Origin: Zetaproteobacteria bacterium
Lineage (GTDB): Bacteria > Pseudomonadota > Alphaproteobacteria > Micavibrionales > Micavibrionaceae
NCBI GenBank assembly: GCA_002747015.1
Contig: NVXI01000006.1
Coordinates: 132,462 to 184,772, forward strand
Direction of reading: 5' to 3'
DNA length: 52,311 bases
In this document: piece by piece, positions 9,701 to 20,400 of the stretch
Numbering within the stretch: position 1 is the stretch's first letter
Layout of the letters: each line of letters starts with the position of its first letter
The notes under the pieces: generated by a model
Told to the model about the DNA's origin: nothing
Seen by the model: the letters and a program-made list of their open reading frames with translations, nothing else
Databases searched by the model: none
Made by a program: the position numbers and the translations under genes

Positions 9701-11437
9701 ACTATCAGACCCTGTTGCTCGTGTGTATCGTCCCATGGATGTCGCATAATCTGCAGTGGCTCGTGTTAGATGCCCCATGGCGGTGCTGTCTTCACCAGTT
9801 GCTTGCGTGTAATGTCCGAAAGCTGTGCTGTGTAATCCGCTTGCAGTTGTTCCTATGCCCATGGCGGTACTAACTATACCAACATTGCCATCATCCCATT
9901 CTGTTCCTGTAACATTACCGGCGCGGAAGGCGCCCTTGGATCCGTCAAAGAACATGCGGTTGTCTTCTGTGCCTGTCGTTGTGTCGTCAAGTTGGTATGA
10001 CCCAACGATGAAATCACCATTCGCCAGATCACCGCGGATTAGGCCACCGATATTGAGGTGGTTGGATGTGGTGGCGAGTGGGGCGTCAATATCATGACCA
10101 ATAATGATGTTATCAGAACCGGATGTAGTGAGATCACCAGCTTGGTATCCAACGAAAATGTTGTTATCTCCAGTCTCGATTAATGAACCAGATCCTGTAC
10201 CAATAAATACACTTTGGTTAACGGCAGTGCTGACGCCGTTTGAACCGAGCCCAGCCTCATAACCAATGGCCGTATTTGAAGTACCACCAGCAATATACCT
10301 TAGAGCTGCGTTACCGACTGCTGTATTGAAACCAGTTGTACCGCCATTATCGTATAATGCTGTCCTTCCGACTGCTACATTATTATCGCCGCCGCCATTA
10401 TAAAGCGCTTGATCACCAACCGCTACGTTGTAATCTGCACCGTTTCCTGCATTCCCAAGGGCATCGTTTCCGATTGCAACTGTTCTAAATGCTACTGTGG
10501 CAGTGCCATATGCGTTGTAGCCAACCAAAACATTTGCGCCACCTGTTGTTACGGCTGCACCAGCATTTGATCCAATGGCAGTGTTTTGTACGCCGGTGTT
10601 GTTAGCAGCGGTTGTGGAACCACGTAGTGCATCAAAGCCAATGGCTGTATTGTTTGCATCACTGGCTACAGCAGTGCTATCGGCATAATACATAGCTCCA
10701 GAACCAATAGCCGTATTTTTTTCTTTTGCATCGTTTGAAAATAAAGATTGATACCCATATGCAGTATTATCGCCACCTGATGTATTAGAGTACAGGGAAT
10801 TATATCCAGTTGCTGTATTATTGGTACCGCCAACATTGACGTACATTGATTGTACACCAATTGAAATATTACGAGCACCAGTAGTGTTGCTGTTTAGAGA
10901 CCTATAACCGATGGCAACGTTGTCACTTCCCGTTGTTAATGCTGTTAATGCCGTATACCCAATAGCCGTATTTCCATCTGTGGTGGCAGTGCTATTTCCG
11001 CTTGTCGCTCCCGCATCCTGACCGATGAAGATATTAAATTGTGCGCCTGATGTTAGAGCTGCCGCACTGGTACGACCCATGATGATATTATAATCGGTGG
11101 CGTAGTCGGCAAGGGCATCGCTTAGATCATTGATCGCAGAAACGCTGATGCCTGTGGTAAGAGTTATCCAATTATCAGCGCCATCACAAAGGCGATATGT
11201 GTCATCTGTAGTAAAATAGGCTAGCCCGCCTTCGGGGGAGGCCGGGGAGGTACAATCCGCGTAGGCCGCGTTCGTTAAACCGATGCACATAATGGCAAGA
11301 ACTGATGCGCTATAAGCCAGTTTTTTGATATTCATAATGCGCACTTTCTTAGGATCGTTATTATTTACACCATTTTTTTGCATGTTTTTTTCGCTCCAGA
11401 GGTGATTTTGTATCGCTGTGTTTATGATGTTTTTCAT
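6731..11437 (-). CDS. giant head-repeat fibre protein with S74 chaperone and C-terminal membrane helix
   Basis: A 1568-residue protein. ATG 11437 overlaps the stop of the 4656-residue gene as ATGA and has AAGGGG seven bases upstream, suggesting coupled translation; this start gives a 34-residue polar extension before the signal peptide. The alternative ATG 11335 begins directly with it (MNIKKLAYSASVLAI, ending TNAAYA). The body alternates arrays of NTAIG-x-x-AL units (about 10048-11145 and 7308-8121) with YadA-head-like SxAMGxxxxASG blocks (about 9503-10018 and 8773-9320), joined by connectors RMFFDKSKGAFRAG and GCIRYN/GCLRFN. The C-terminus is a peptidase S74 intramolecular chaperone: SDRRLK carries the expected Ser1417-Lys1422 self-cleavage dyad, followed by YGVMAQDLEKIFPELV and a coiled coil. 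Unusually, a hydrophobic helix (MMLFGLLGGIGIMIII) and a basic tail end the protein. Surface fibre or adhesin is inferred. Confidence 0.85.
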   Translation of the reverse strand: MKNIINTAIQNHLWSEKNMQKNGVNNNDPKKVRIMNIKKLAYSASVLAIMCIGLTNAAYADCTSPASPEGGLAYFTTDDTYRLCDGADNWITLTTGISVSAINDLSDALADYATDYNIIMGRTSAAALTSGAQFNIFIGQDAGATSGNSTATTDGNTAIGYTALTALTTGSDNVAIGYRSLNSNTTGARNISIGVQSMYVNVGGTNNTATGYNSLYSNTSGGDNTAYGYQSLFSNDAKEKNTAIGSGAMYYADSTAVASDANNTAIGFDALRGSTTAANNTGVQNTAIGSNAGAAVTTGGANVLVGYNAYGTATVAFRTVAIGNDALGNAGNGADYNVAVGDQALYNGGGDNNVAVGRTALYDNGGTTGFNTAVGNAALRYIAGGTSNTAIGYEAGLGSNGVSTAVNQSVFIGTGSGSLIETGDNNIFVGYQAGDLTTSGSDNIIIGHDIDAPLATTSNHLNIGGLIRGDLANGDFIVGSYQLDDTTTGTEDNRMFFDGSKGAFRAGNVTGTEWDDGNVGIVSTAMGIGTTASGLHSTAFGHYTQATGEDSTAMGHLTRATADYATSMGRYTRATGSDSLSAGRSAEVSGASSIGVGLHSTNQTTRPLVSGNRSAVFYFGGGVAESNSAYDFTASDKFAVIGGEFQIDDVSASANKGCIRYNSTSTKIEYSHDCSTYAEMGAASGSGAGLFEVSSNVVRAKSSAVAYATDDFVFGSTQLADTTDTNHDARMFFDKSKGSFRAGTVNGTQWDDASIGSRSFATNYNTRATNDNSFAAGSNTIASGQQAVAMGSWTVASSNNAFAMGSSSTASGNNTFAMGSNVIANGFSSVAMINEVNVTGDFSVGFGMGAPIGVDPIVSGVSSFGIFMDDQNGVDLSQANTMAIMGGNLGIGTVTPATAAVLHLVNTTNDARLHFTNGDGTSGDINYDMGTDGFEFRTGGTSGSDTKMFIGDNGRVGVGTTSPTGTLDVITAGNTTDTILRIGSGVDNSNTSRAELQLRERNGGDYARGFNLAYDGAAGDHFVMEVLNSGGTTEVMHIERADGDMGLGDFSSDSIESKLHIASGDIRLDGGAGNQAGCLRFNDTSDKMEYSHDCSTFSEMGSGSGASAINDLSDAYADYGVDDNLFMGENAGAAILGGGQYNTFVGVTAGAGTTTGDRNTAFGMEALSVNSTGLSNTATGYHALYLNTTASYNTAHGTATLRSNTNGTRNSAQGYRALYNNTTGDDNTASGYGALDSSVGRHKNTAFGAYAMEYADDETTGNSGSNVAVGFRALRGSATPSANDGTHNVAMGSSAMVDNESGADNVGVGHHALYVNSDGNNNTSIGSSSLAANTLGNDNTALGYQAGNLTTTGSGNIFIGNGINAPLITTSNHLNIGNTLYGDLSTDSIGIGQVPAAGVELDVLGDIEYTGTITDVSDRRLKTDIEPLTISGNLLNKIDQIDTYSFRMKDDKDARLEFGVMAQDLEKIFPELVHTAQDEMGTKSVNYVGLIAPMIEATKELNAENKALKSAQIETNAAITNLNEQVALLNKMAGNNVGKASMMPYLMMLFGLLGGIGIMIIIQRKQQR

Positions 11438-14400
11438 GAGCGCGCCCCTTTTCTACGGATAATTAATACCCCTCCCAGTGAGCCGAGAATTACGAGGAGA
11501 GCGAGAAGACATATCACTCCATCTTTGAAGTCGTAACCGGTATGTGATTTCATGCCATTCATGTTTTCTTCGAATGATGCCATGCGCGCTTCCATTGCGG
11601 TAAAGCGATCATCACGTGCATCTATCTTCGCCTTAAGGGCATCATTCTCTGCCTTAAGTTCTTTGGTTGCTTCGATCATTGGTGCAATTAGGCCTAGATA
11701 GCTTACAGACTTCGTGCCCATTTCATCATCGGCAGTTTGCACAAGCTCAGGGAATACGCGTTCGATTTCCTGCGCCATTACACCGTATTCGATTTGGCCT
11801 TTTGTATCATTCTTCATGCGGAAGCTATAACCCGTGATTTGGTCAAGCTTATCAAGTAGGGTTCCTGTATCACTAAGTGGTTTGATGTCTGTTTTAAGAC
11901 GTTTATCTGAAATATCGATTAGAACACCGGTAAAGCGGATATCACCAACCACGTGGAGTGCGGAGTCAGGGGCTGCCGTTCCGATACCAACCTCTCCGCC
12001 AGCTAGGTCACCATAGATTAGTCCGCCGATGTTAAGGTGGTTTGATGTGGTGGCGAGGGGGGTATCCGCACTATGTCCTATTAAAATATTATCTGTTCCT
12101 GTTGTGACGCTATCACCTGCTTGGTAACCAATCATTGTGTTGTTATTACCGTTTAGTAAATTACCGGCTTGATAACCGATTACCACGCCCTGTGTCACTG
12201 TTGAGTTTCCAGTTAGAACATCATTACCAATTGCAACCATATCAGTTGCAGTTAAAGTTTCAGCAGTGCTTGGAGTTCCTGCGTTTGAGCCAATAAATAC
12301 ACTATTTGTGATTGTTTTTGCCCCAGGGTTTCCACCACCACCAGCATTATAACCGAGTAGAGTACTTGCACTTACAGTAAGGTTGGCACCCGTTCCTGAT
12401 TTACCGGCAAAGTATCCTAGTAATGTACTTGTGGTTATGGCCGTCGTTGCGCCATTACCGCCACCTGCATTATGGCCAATGGCCGTATTTCCACTATTAT
12501 CACCTGCTTCGGATAATGCACCAGAACCAATGGCAATGTTATCGCTTGCCGTAATTATATTACTTCCTGAGGACTTACCAATCATAACATTATCATCACC
12601 TGTTGTTACGATAGATCCAGAATTGTCTCCTAATGAAGTATTATCATTACCTGATGTTACATTAGTTAAAGTTCTTGATCCAATTGCGGTATTTCCTGTA
12701 CCTGTGTTATTTGCTGCAATTGAATTACCATGAAGGGCATAATACCCAACGGCTGTGTTATTGGCAGATGTTCCTGATGTCGTACTATCAGCGTATCGCA
12801 TAGCCTCAAAACCAATTGCAGTATTTTGTGTTTTTCCGACATTCGTGCGTAAAGCTCTGTACCCTATTGCAACGTTATCATCTCCCGTTGTTGTACTCTC
12901 TCCAGCACTTTCACCGATGAATATATTAGATTGCCCACCACTAGCTATAGCTGCACCGGCATTTGATCCCATGAACATATTATGATCTGTGACATAATCA
13001 GTTGCCGCGTCACTTAAGTCGTTGATTGCATTTGCCCCACCACTGCTCATGTCACTAAAAGTTGAACAGTCATGTGAGAATTGTATTTTATCCGTGGTGT
13101 CGTCAAAGCGTAGACAACCTGCTTCGTTCGCGGCGCCCCCATCAAGGCGGATATCACCACTTGCGATGTGTAATGAGCTTTCTAGTGTGTCAGAGCTAAA
13201 ATCACCAATACCCATATTTCCACTAGAGTCGATTTTCATGCGTTCTGTAAGACTTGCAGAGTTTGTGGCTGTGGTACTGAAAACCAGTGACGTCGGCAGG
13301 ACGCTGCTGCTGACTGTATCATCAACATATCCATGTATTGCCGCACCTAATACTACTGTTGATCCCAATGATGTTGTGGTCATTCCTGCAAAACCAATAC
13401 CGGCAAGATAGTCACCTGATATCATGGCGACAGGGCTGGTGTCCCAATTGGCATCTCTGTTGGTGACATTAATTAAACCATATTGGAAGTTTTTATCTGT
13501 TGGGCTGGAATAGCTGGAATTCGCTGTATGGATAGCACCTGTTTGTGATTGATTATCGTTGAATACGTTTAATGAACCAGAGTATCCGACTCCTGAGCTA
13601 TGAGAAATTACAACTTCATCTGTTGCCATATCTCCAAGGAATATTTTTTGGTCACCGCCAGATAGTCGTAAATTCAACTGATCTGATGCGCCCATAGCGC
13701 CAGCGTTATTAAACTGTATTTCTGTGTCTGCTCCTGCTGGTGCTCCTCCAAGAGCTGTCGCCGCAGTACAGTTATTACCATCCGCATCACAGTAATTATC
13801 TGCACCGATATCACCGGTTACGTCAAGCTCAAGGTTTTGTACGCCGCCTGTGCTGACTGTACCTGATCCTATGGCTGTGGCACCTGTATTGTTAATAGCG
13901 AAGAGTGTTGTGCCGCCAACGCGCAGGTCAAGTAATCGGTTGTCACCTGTGGCGGAAATACTTGTTTCTGTAACATCTGCGAAAATTGCAGAATATCCGG
14001 TTGTTGAAGCTGTATTAACATTAACAGTTGGTGATACCTTTAAGCCCACCATGGGTGCACTGCCGTTATATGTGTCATTGGTCCCTGCGCCAAAGGTCGC
14101 CCCAAGTTCCATAGTTGTCCAAGCTCCGGTCGTTGTAAGGGGAGCGCCTAGATCTCTTGAAAAAGTTCCTGTCGCGTTTATGATTTTTGCATCTGTCGCA
14201 GCAGCCAGAGGGCCTGTGCCTATGCTTACGTTGAAAAAGTTTTTCTCGCCTGTACCACCAGGTTGCCAAGAACCAGCCGTTGCGGTGATATTTACATCAC
14301 CATTATATGAAGGGTTTAAATTAATATCACCGCCAGTTGCGGATAATGTTACCCCGCCACTTGGGGTATTGATATAGAATGTGCCGCTAGAGTTTGTACC

Positions 14401-17400
14401 AAGTTGCGTGTATTCGCTTGCGTCATATCCAAGACGCATTTGATATGTGCCAGTACCATCTAGTACGTGTAATGGATTGCTTGGTGCAACAGTTCCAATA
14501 CCAAATCCACCGCTTGCGCCCATAAAGGAAACTGTATTCGCATCTGTTAAATCAACACCAGATTGATCACCCATGAATATCCCAAATGAATTAGCGGCAG
14601 ACACTTGAGGCGCTACACCAGCGGCATCACCTAGACCAATAGCTAAAGATTCTGTAGCTGTTCCTGTTGTTCTAACTTTTCGTCCTAGCGTCGTGCTATA
14701 TGATCCCGCAGGGTCAGAATCATAACCAATACCTACAGAACGATAACCAGAAGCCGCATTATAATTACCAAGCGCTATTGCGTCCTGTCCTGATGCATTG
14801 CTGAAAGAACCTATGGCAATAGCACGTGCATTGCTCGCAGTGTTGCCAGAACCAATCGCAATTGAATTTGTTCCACTCGCAATTGAGCTCCCTGCCATAG
14901 CTACACTATTTGTACCAACATTCGCATCATCCCATTGAGCTCCTGTGGCGGATCCAGCGCGGAAAGCGCCTTTAGATTTGTCAAAGAACATGCGGGCATC
15001 ATGATTAGGGTCGGCGTCATCGGCGAGTTGTGGGGAGCCGAACACGAAATCTTCTGTTGTATGATCCCCTGTATTTCTAACAACACCGGAGTTTAGTTCG
15101 AATATACTAGAACCACCAAGTGAGTTAATGGCGGTGAACGTTGAACAATCATCCGAATATTCCAATTCATCTGCGGTATCATTAAAGCGTAGACAACCAG
15201 CTTCGTTAGCTGCGCCGCCATCAAGGCGGATATCACCACTTGCGATGTGCAAAGCGCTGTCTATTATGTCGGATGAGAAGTCACCAAGGCCGACATAGCC
15301 TGTTGTGGCATCTATTTCAAAACGATTAACATCACCTGTATCCGAATCCCATATTGCAAAATCTATATCGCTGCCACGTATACCCATTGACCATTCATTG
15401 TCAGAATTAGAATTTCCAAAACCAACGAAAGCCGTACCATCTTTTGTTGAATTACGCATTAACCGTATGCCTGCCGCGCCAAATGCCGCATCATTTTGAA
15501 CCTGAATAATTGGTGGATCTGCTGCATCGCTTTTACGAATGTGGAGTTCTTCAAGTGGTGTGTCTACGCCAATACCAACGTAGTCGTTTGCCAAATCTCC
15601 GTAGATTGTATTACCAATATTAAGATGGTTTGATGTGGTGATGAGCGGTGCATTTACTCCATCTCCAATGAAGATATTGCCGTCACCAGTTGTTGTAAGG
15701 TCACCTGATTCATACCCAAGCGCGGTATTATTAGAGCCGCTGGTTAAGTTGTTTAGAGTTCTATTACCAATTGCAGTATTTCTGCCTCCGCCAGTGGCTG
15801 TGCCAAGTGATGCCCAACCAACGGCCACATTTGATGTTCCCCAAGTCAGACTGTTTAGAGCCGCTGATCCAACAGCTGTGTTTTCAAAACCGGATGTGGT
15901 CGAGCTAAGCGCTAGAGTACCAATAGCCGTATTAGATGTACCAGTGTTATTGGCAGCGGTTATAGAACCCATTAGTGCTTGGTACCCAAGCGCGGTGTTA
16001 TTACCGTTCGCAGTACCGGCGACACTGTCAGCGTAGCGCATCGCTTCATAACCAATAGCGGTGTTTCGAGATTTCGCAACGTTGCTAGAAAGCGTCAAAT
16101 GGCCGATGGCGGTGTTGTTACTACCAATCGTGTTGGAGTACATTGTGTTGTAACCCATTGCCGTGTTATTGGACCCGCCGATGGTGCTATATAATGCGGA
16201 ATCACCGATACCGATATTGGTGCCAGTTGTGCTATTGTTAAGGGCTTGTCTACCAATTCCAATACTGTAACCGCCGGTATGGGCAGATAATGCAGCAGCC
16301 CCGATCGCTACGTTGTTAACACCAGTTAGGTTTGCTTGTAGGGTATTGATACCAAGCGCTATATTATAATCCCCTGTTGTGGTGATGGCACCTGCATTTT
16401 GGCCAACGAATAAATTATTTTGACCGCCGGCAAGAATTCCTGCTCCCGCGCCAGAACCCATGAACATGTTGAAGTCGGTAGCGTAATCTGTTGCTGCATC
16501 ACTTAGGTCGTTGATTGCAGAAGCTCCAGCTCCAGCTCCCATACCAACCCAGCTACCATTTTCGTAGCCTTCAAGCTGATTTGTTGTTGAGTTATAACGC
16601 GTCATGCCGTTTACGCCAGTCCCCGGACGTTGAGCAGTTGTACCTGATGGCAATGCAAGTGCCGCAGTACCGATAACCGCAAGATCACCTGTGCTCATAT
16701 CGCCTGTGATAACACCGCCGATATTGAGGTAGTTTGATGTGGTGACCAATGGAGTATCAACGCCAGAACCAATCAGGATATTGCTTGCCCCTGTTGTAAC
16801 GGTTAGACCTGCATTTGTACCAAGGAATGTATTATTATCTGCGCCTGTGAGAACTGCTTCACCTGCTTTGAAACCAACAAAGACGTTATCTACGACTGCG
16901 GAAGAGGCTGCTACACCTAAACCTGCAGAGAACCCTAGAGCTGTGTTGCGTCCTCCAGTGATGGCACCAAGCGCGGTATATCCGACGGCTGTTCCGAAAT
17001 GACCACCAGTATTTCCAGAATATGCAGAATGGCCAACTGCGGTATTACCTACGCCGGTTATGCTTTGTTGTAATGCCCCATACCCAACGGCGATATTGTA
17101 TTCTGCACTAACATTTTGATCTAGAGCATAGCCACCAATCGCGATGTTTTGATTACCCGTTGTGTTTGATAGTAAAGCGCGTCCAATTGCAACATTTGCC
17201 CAGCCTGTAGTACTATTTAGAAGTGCATTTGTTCCAACAGCGGTATTATCGTCGCCGCTTGTGTTAGAAGAAAGAGCACTGGCACCAATGGCTGTGTTAT
17301 TTGTACCTGTATTATTTGTAGGAGTAGGGGAGCCTCGTAACGCTATATAACCTAAGGCAGTATTGTAAGAATTTCCTGGGGTGGAGCTATTATTGGCGTA

Positions 17401-20400
17401 GCGCATAGCTTCATAACCAAATGCTGTATTTCTTGAAAGTGCTATATTGGTTTGTAATGAACCATATCCAACAGCAGTATTGCGATCAGCAACAGTATTT
17501 GAACCAAGAGATAGATAACCTTGTGCGGTGTTAAAGCCACCTGTTGTATTATTACCAAGAGTATCTGCACCTATGGCGGTGTTATATCCACCTGATGTGT
17601 TTGTATCTAGTGATCTACCACCGATCGCAGTATTATATGTTCCTGTGTTGTTTGTGGCGGTAGTGCTACCGTATAATGCTTGAAAACCAACGGCGGTATT
17701 ATATGCATTGCTGGCAGATGCAGTACTATCTGCGTAGAACATAGCATTATGGCCAATCGCAGTGTTACGAGATTTTGCAACATTGGTTCTAAGGGCAGAG
17801 GCTCCAATTGCTATGTTTTCGTCTCCCGTAGTGTTGGTTCTAAGGGCAGAATCTCCTATAGCGGTGTTTGCGTCTCCTGTTGTATTAGCTTCAAGTGCTC
17901 TATTACCTGTCGCGCTGTTGTTTATTCCAGATGTGTTTGCAGCGAATGTATTATACCCAAGTGCTGTATTATAATCACCTGTCGTGGTTGCTGTACCAGA
18001 ATTTTGACCAATAAATACATTTTGTATACCGCCACTTGCAATGGACGCGCCTGCGCCAGACCCCATGAATAAATTAAAGTCGGTTGCGTAATCGGTGTAG
18101 CCATCACTTAAGTCGTTTATAGCAGAAGCGCCAGCTCCTCCACCCATACTAACCCAGCCACCATTCTCGTAACCTTCTATTTGATTTGTAGTAGAGTTGT
18201 AACGTGTCATCCCGTTAACGCCAGTTCCAGGACGCTGCGCGGTAGTACCGGATGGAAGGGCAAGTGCTGCCGTACCTATAACCGCAATATCCCCGGTGCT
18301 CATGTCGCCTGTGATTACTCCTCCGATATTGAGGTAGTTGCTGGTTGTGGCTAGAGGCGCATCAATGTCGTAACCAATAATTATATTATCAGCCCCTGTG
18401 GTGGTGAGATCACCAGCTTGATAGCCCACGAAGAGATTGTTATCACCGGTGGTTAATGCTTGGCCACTTCCATGTCCCAGAAGCACAGCATTATCAAATG
18501 TTGTTACGCCGTTAACCCCAGTACCCGCACGTCGTCCTATTGCTACAGTATTGTTTACAGGACTGGCATATCTAAGCGCCTGGTGCCCCATTACTGTATT
18601 GCTACTTCCATTGGTGTTGCCCCACATCGCTTGCACTCCGTAGGCAGAGTTGAAGCTACCTGAAGAGTTAGAAAATAGTGTTGATGCCCCAGTTGCTGTG
18701 TTTTCTACTCCTGTGTTGGTACCTAGCGCAGAACTCCCGATTGCTGTGTTCTGCCATCCTGTTATGTTGGCATCGAGCGAGTTGCGACCCAGAGCAACAT
18801 TATTGAATCCTGTGGTGATGGCCGTACCGGCATTCAGGCCGATTAAGACGTTATAATCTCCTGTGGTAATGGCCGTACCGGCATTTTGACCTATAGCGAT
18901 ATTTTCTTGACCGCCAACAAGGATAGAAGAACCCGCGCCAGATCCCATGAATAAATTGAAGTCGGTGACATAATCGGTGTAGCCATCACTTAGGTCGTTG
19001 ATTGCACCAACCCCGCTTGCCCAAGTACTGTTTTCGTAAGCTTCCAATTTGTTTATCGTTGTATTGTACCTAACCATTCCGTTAACTGCTGTCCCAGGAC
19101 GTTGAGCAGTTGTACCTGATGGCATAGCAAGTGCGGCAGTACCTATAACAGCTAGATCACCCGTGCTCATGTCGCCGGTAATAACGTTGCCGATATTGAG
19201 GTAGTTTGATGTGGTTACCAGCGGTGTATCAACGCCAGAGCCAATAAGGATGTTGCTGGCGCCGGTGGTGACTGTTAGGCCAGCTTGATAGCCTATCATC
19301 ACGTTGTCATCTGCACCGGTCAGGACGACATTGCCGGCGTTGTAACCTAGAATTACGTTGTTGTTGATGTCAGAGGATGTGCTTGCGCCTCGGCCTGCGC
19401 CATTACCTATGGCAACGTTATTAACACCACTTTGATTATAGTACATTGTTTGAGAACCTATGGCGGCATTCTGGTCGCCTGTGGTGTTTCTGGCTAGGGC
19501 AGATAGACCAATAGCAGTGTTTGATATGCCGTTTGTATTTGCTTCAAGAGCGTTACGGCCGAAGGCCGAGTTGTTGTTTCCTGTTAGATTTAAAGCTAAC
19601 GCTCTGTGACCAACTGCGGTGTTTTGGTCTCCTGATGTATTTGTTGTGAGTGCTTGAAAACCAACGCCGGTATTTTCGCGACTAACACCATCATCATTTG
19701 CCCCTGCGCCGTTGCCTAGGAAGAGGGAGGAGTAGTCATCGGTGTCATGTCTGGCATCGCCTAGATCATCAATGTCAAGTGCGCCTGCTGCGACGGTTCC
19801 AAATTCAGTGTAGGTAGAACAATCGTGAGAGAATTCTATTTTCGTGTTGGCGGAGTTATAACGGATACAGCCCTTATTCGCGCTGGCACTCACGTCATCA
19901 ATCTGAAACTCGCCGCCGATAATCGCGAGTTTGTCACTGTCTGTGAAGTCATATGTGCTGTTCGCATTGGTGGTGTTGCCATCAAAGAAGAACACCGCAG
20001 AACGATCACCGGTGATAACAGGTCTTGTTGCTTGTGAAGCGGATTGTAAACCAACTGCGAAGGTGTGGTGACCATGCCCCGCGCCGAGTGTGCTGGTTCC
20101 ATCAACAGTACCTGAACCTGCCATGGCGCCGTATCCCATGGCTGTGCTGTAAATACCGCTGGCTCTGTTATTTCTTCCCATTACTGTGCTGTAATCGCCG
20201 CTGGCTGTACTATCTCTTCCCATTACTGTGCTGAAATACCCTGGGGCGGAATTAAATCCACCTAGCGCTGTGCTGTTATCGCCACTGGCGCTATTACCAA
20301 CCCCCATTGCGATGCTTCTAGTACCAACATTGGCATCATCCCATTCTGCTCCTGTAACGTTACCCGCGCGGAAGGCACCTTTGGAAACGTCGAAGAACAT

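Noticed and set aside
12024..19780. Regularly spaced short repeats resembling a CRISPR array
   Set aside because: The repeats are degenerate, in frame, and encode the NTAIG units; there are no conserved palindromic repeats, unique spacers or cas genes.
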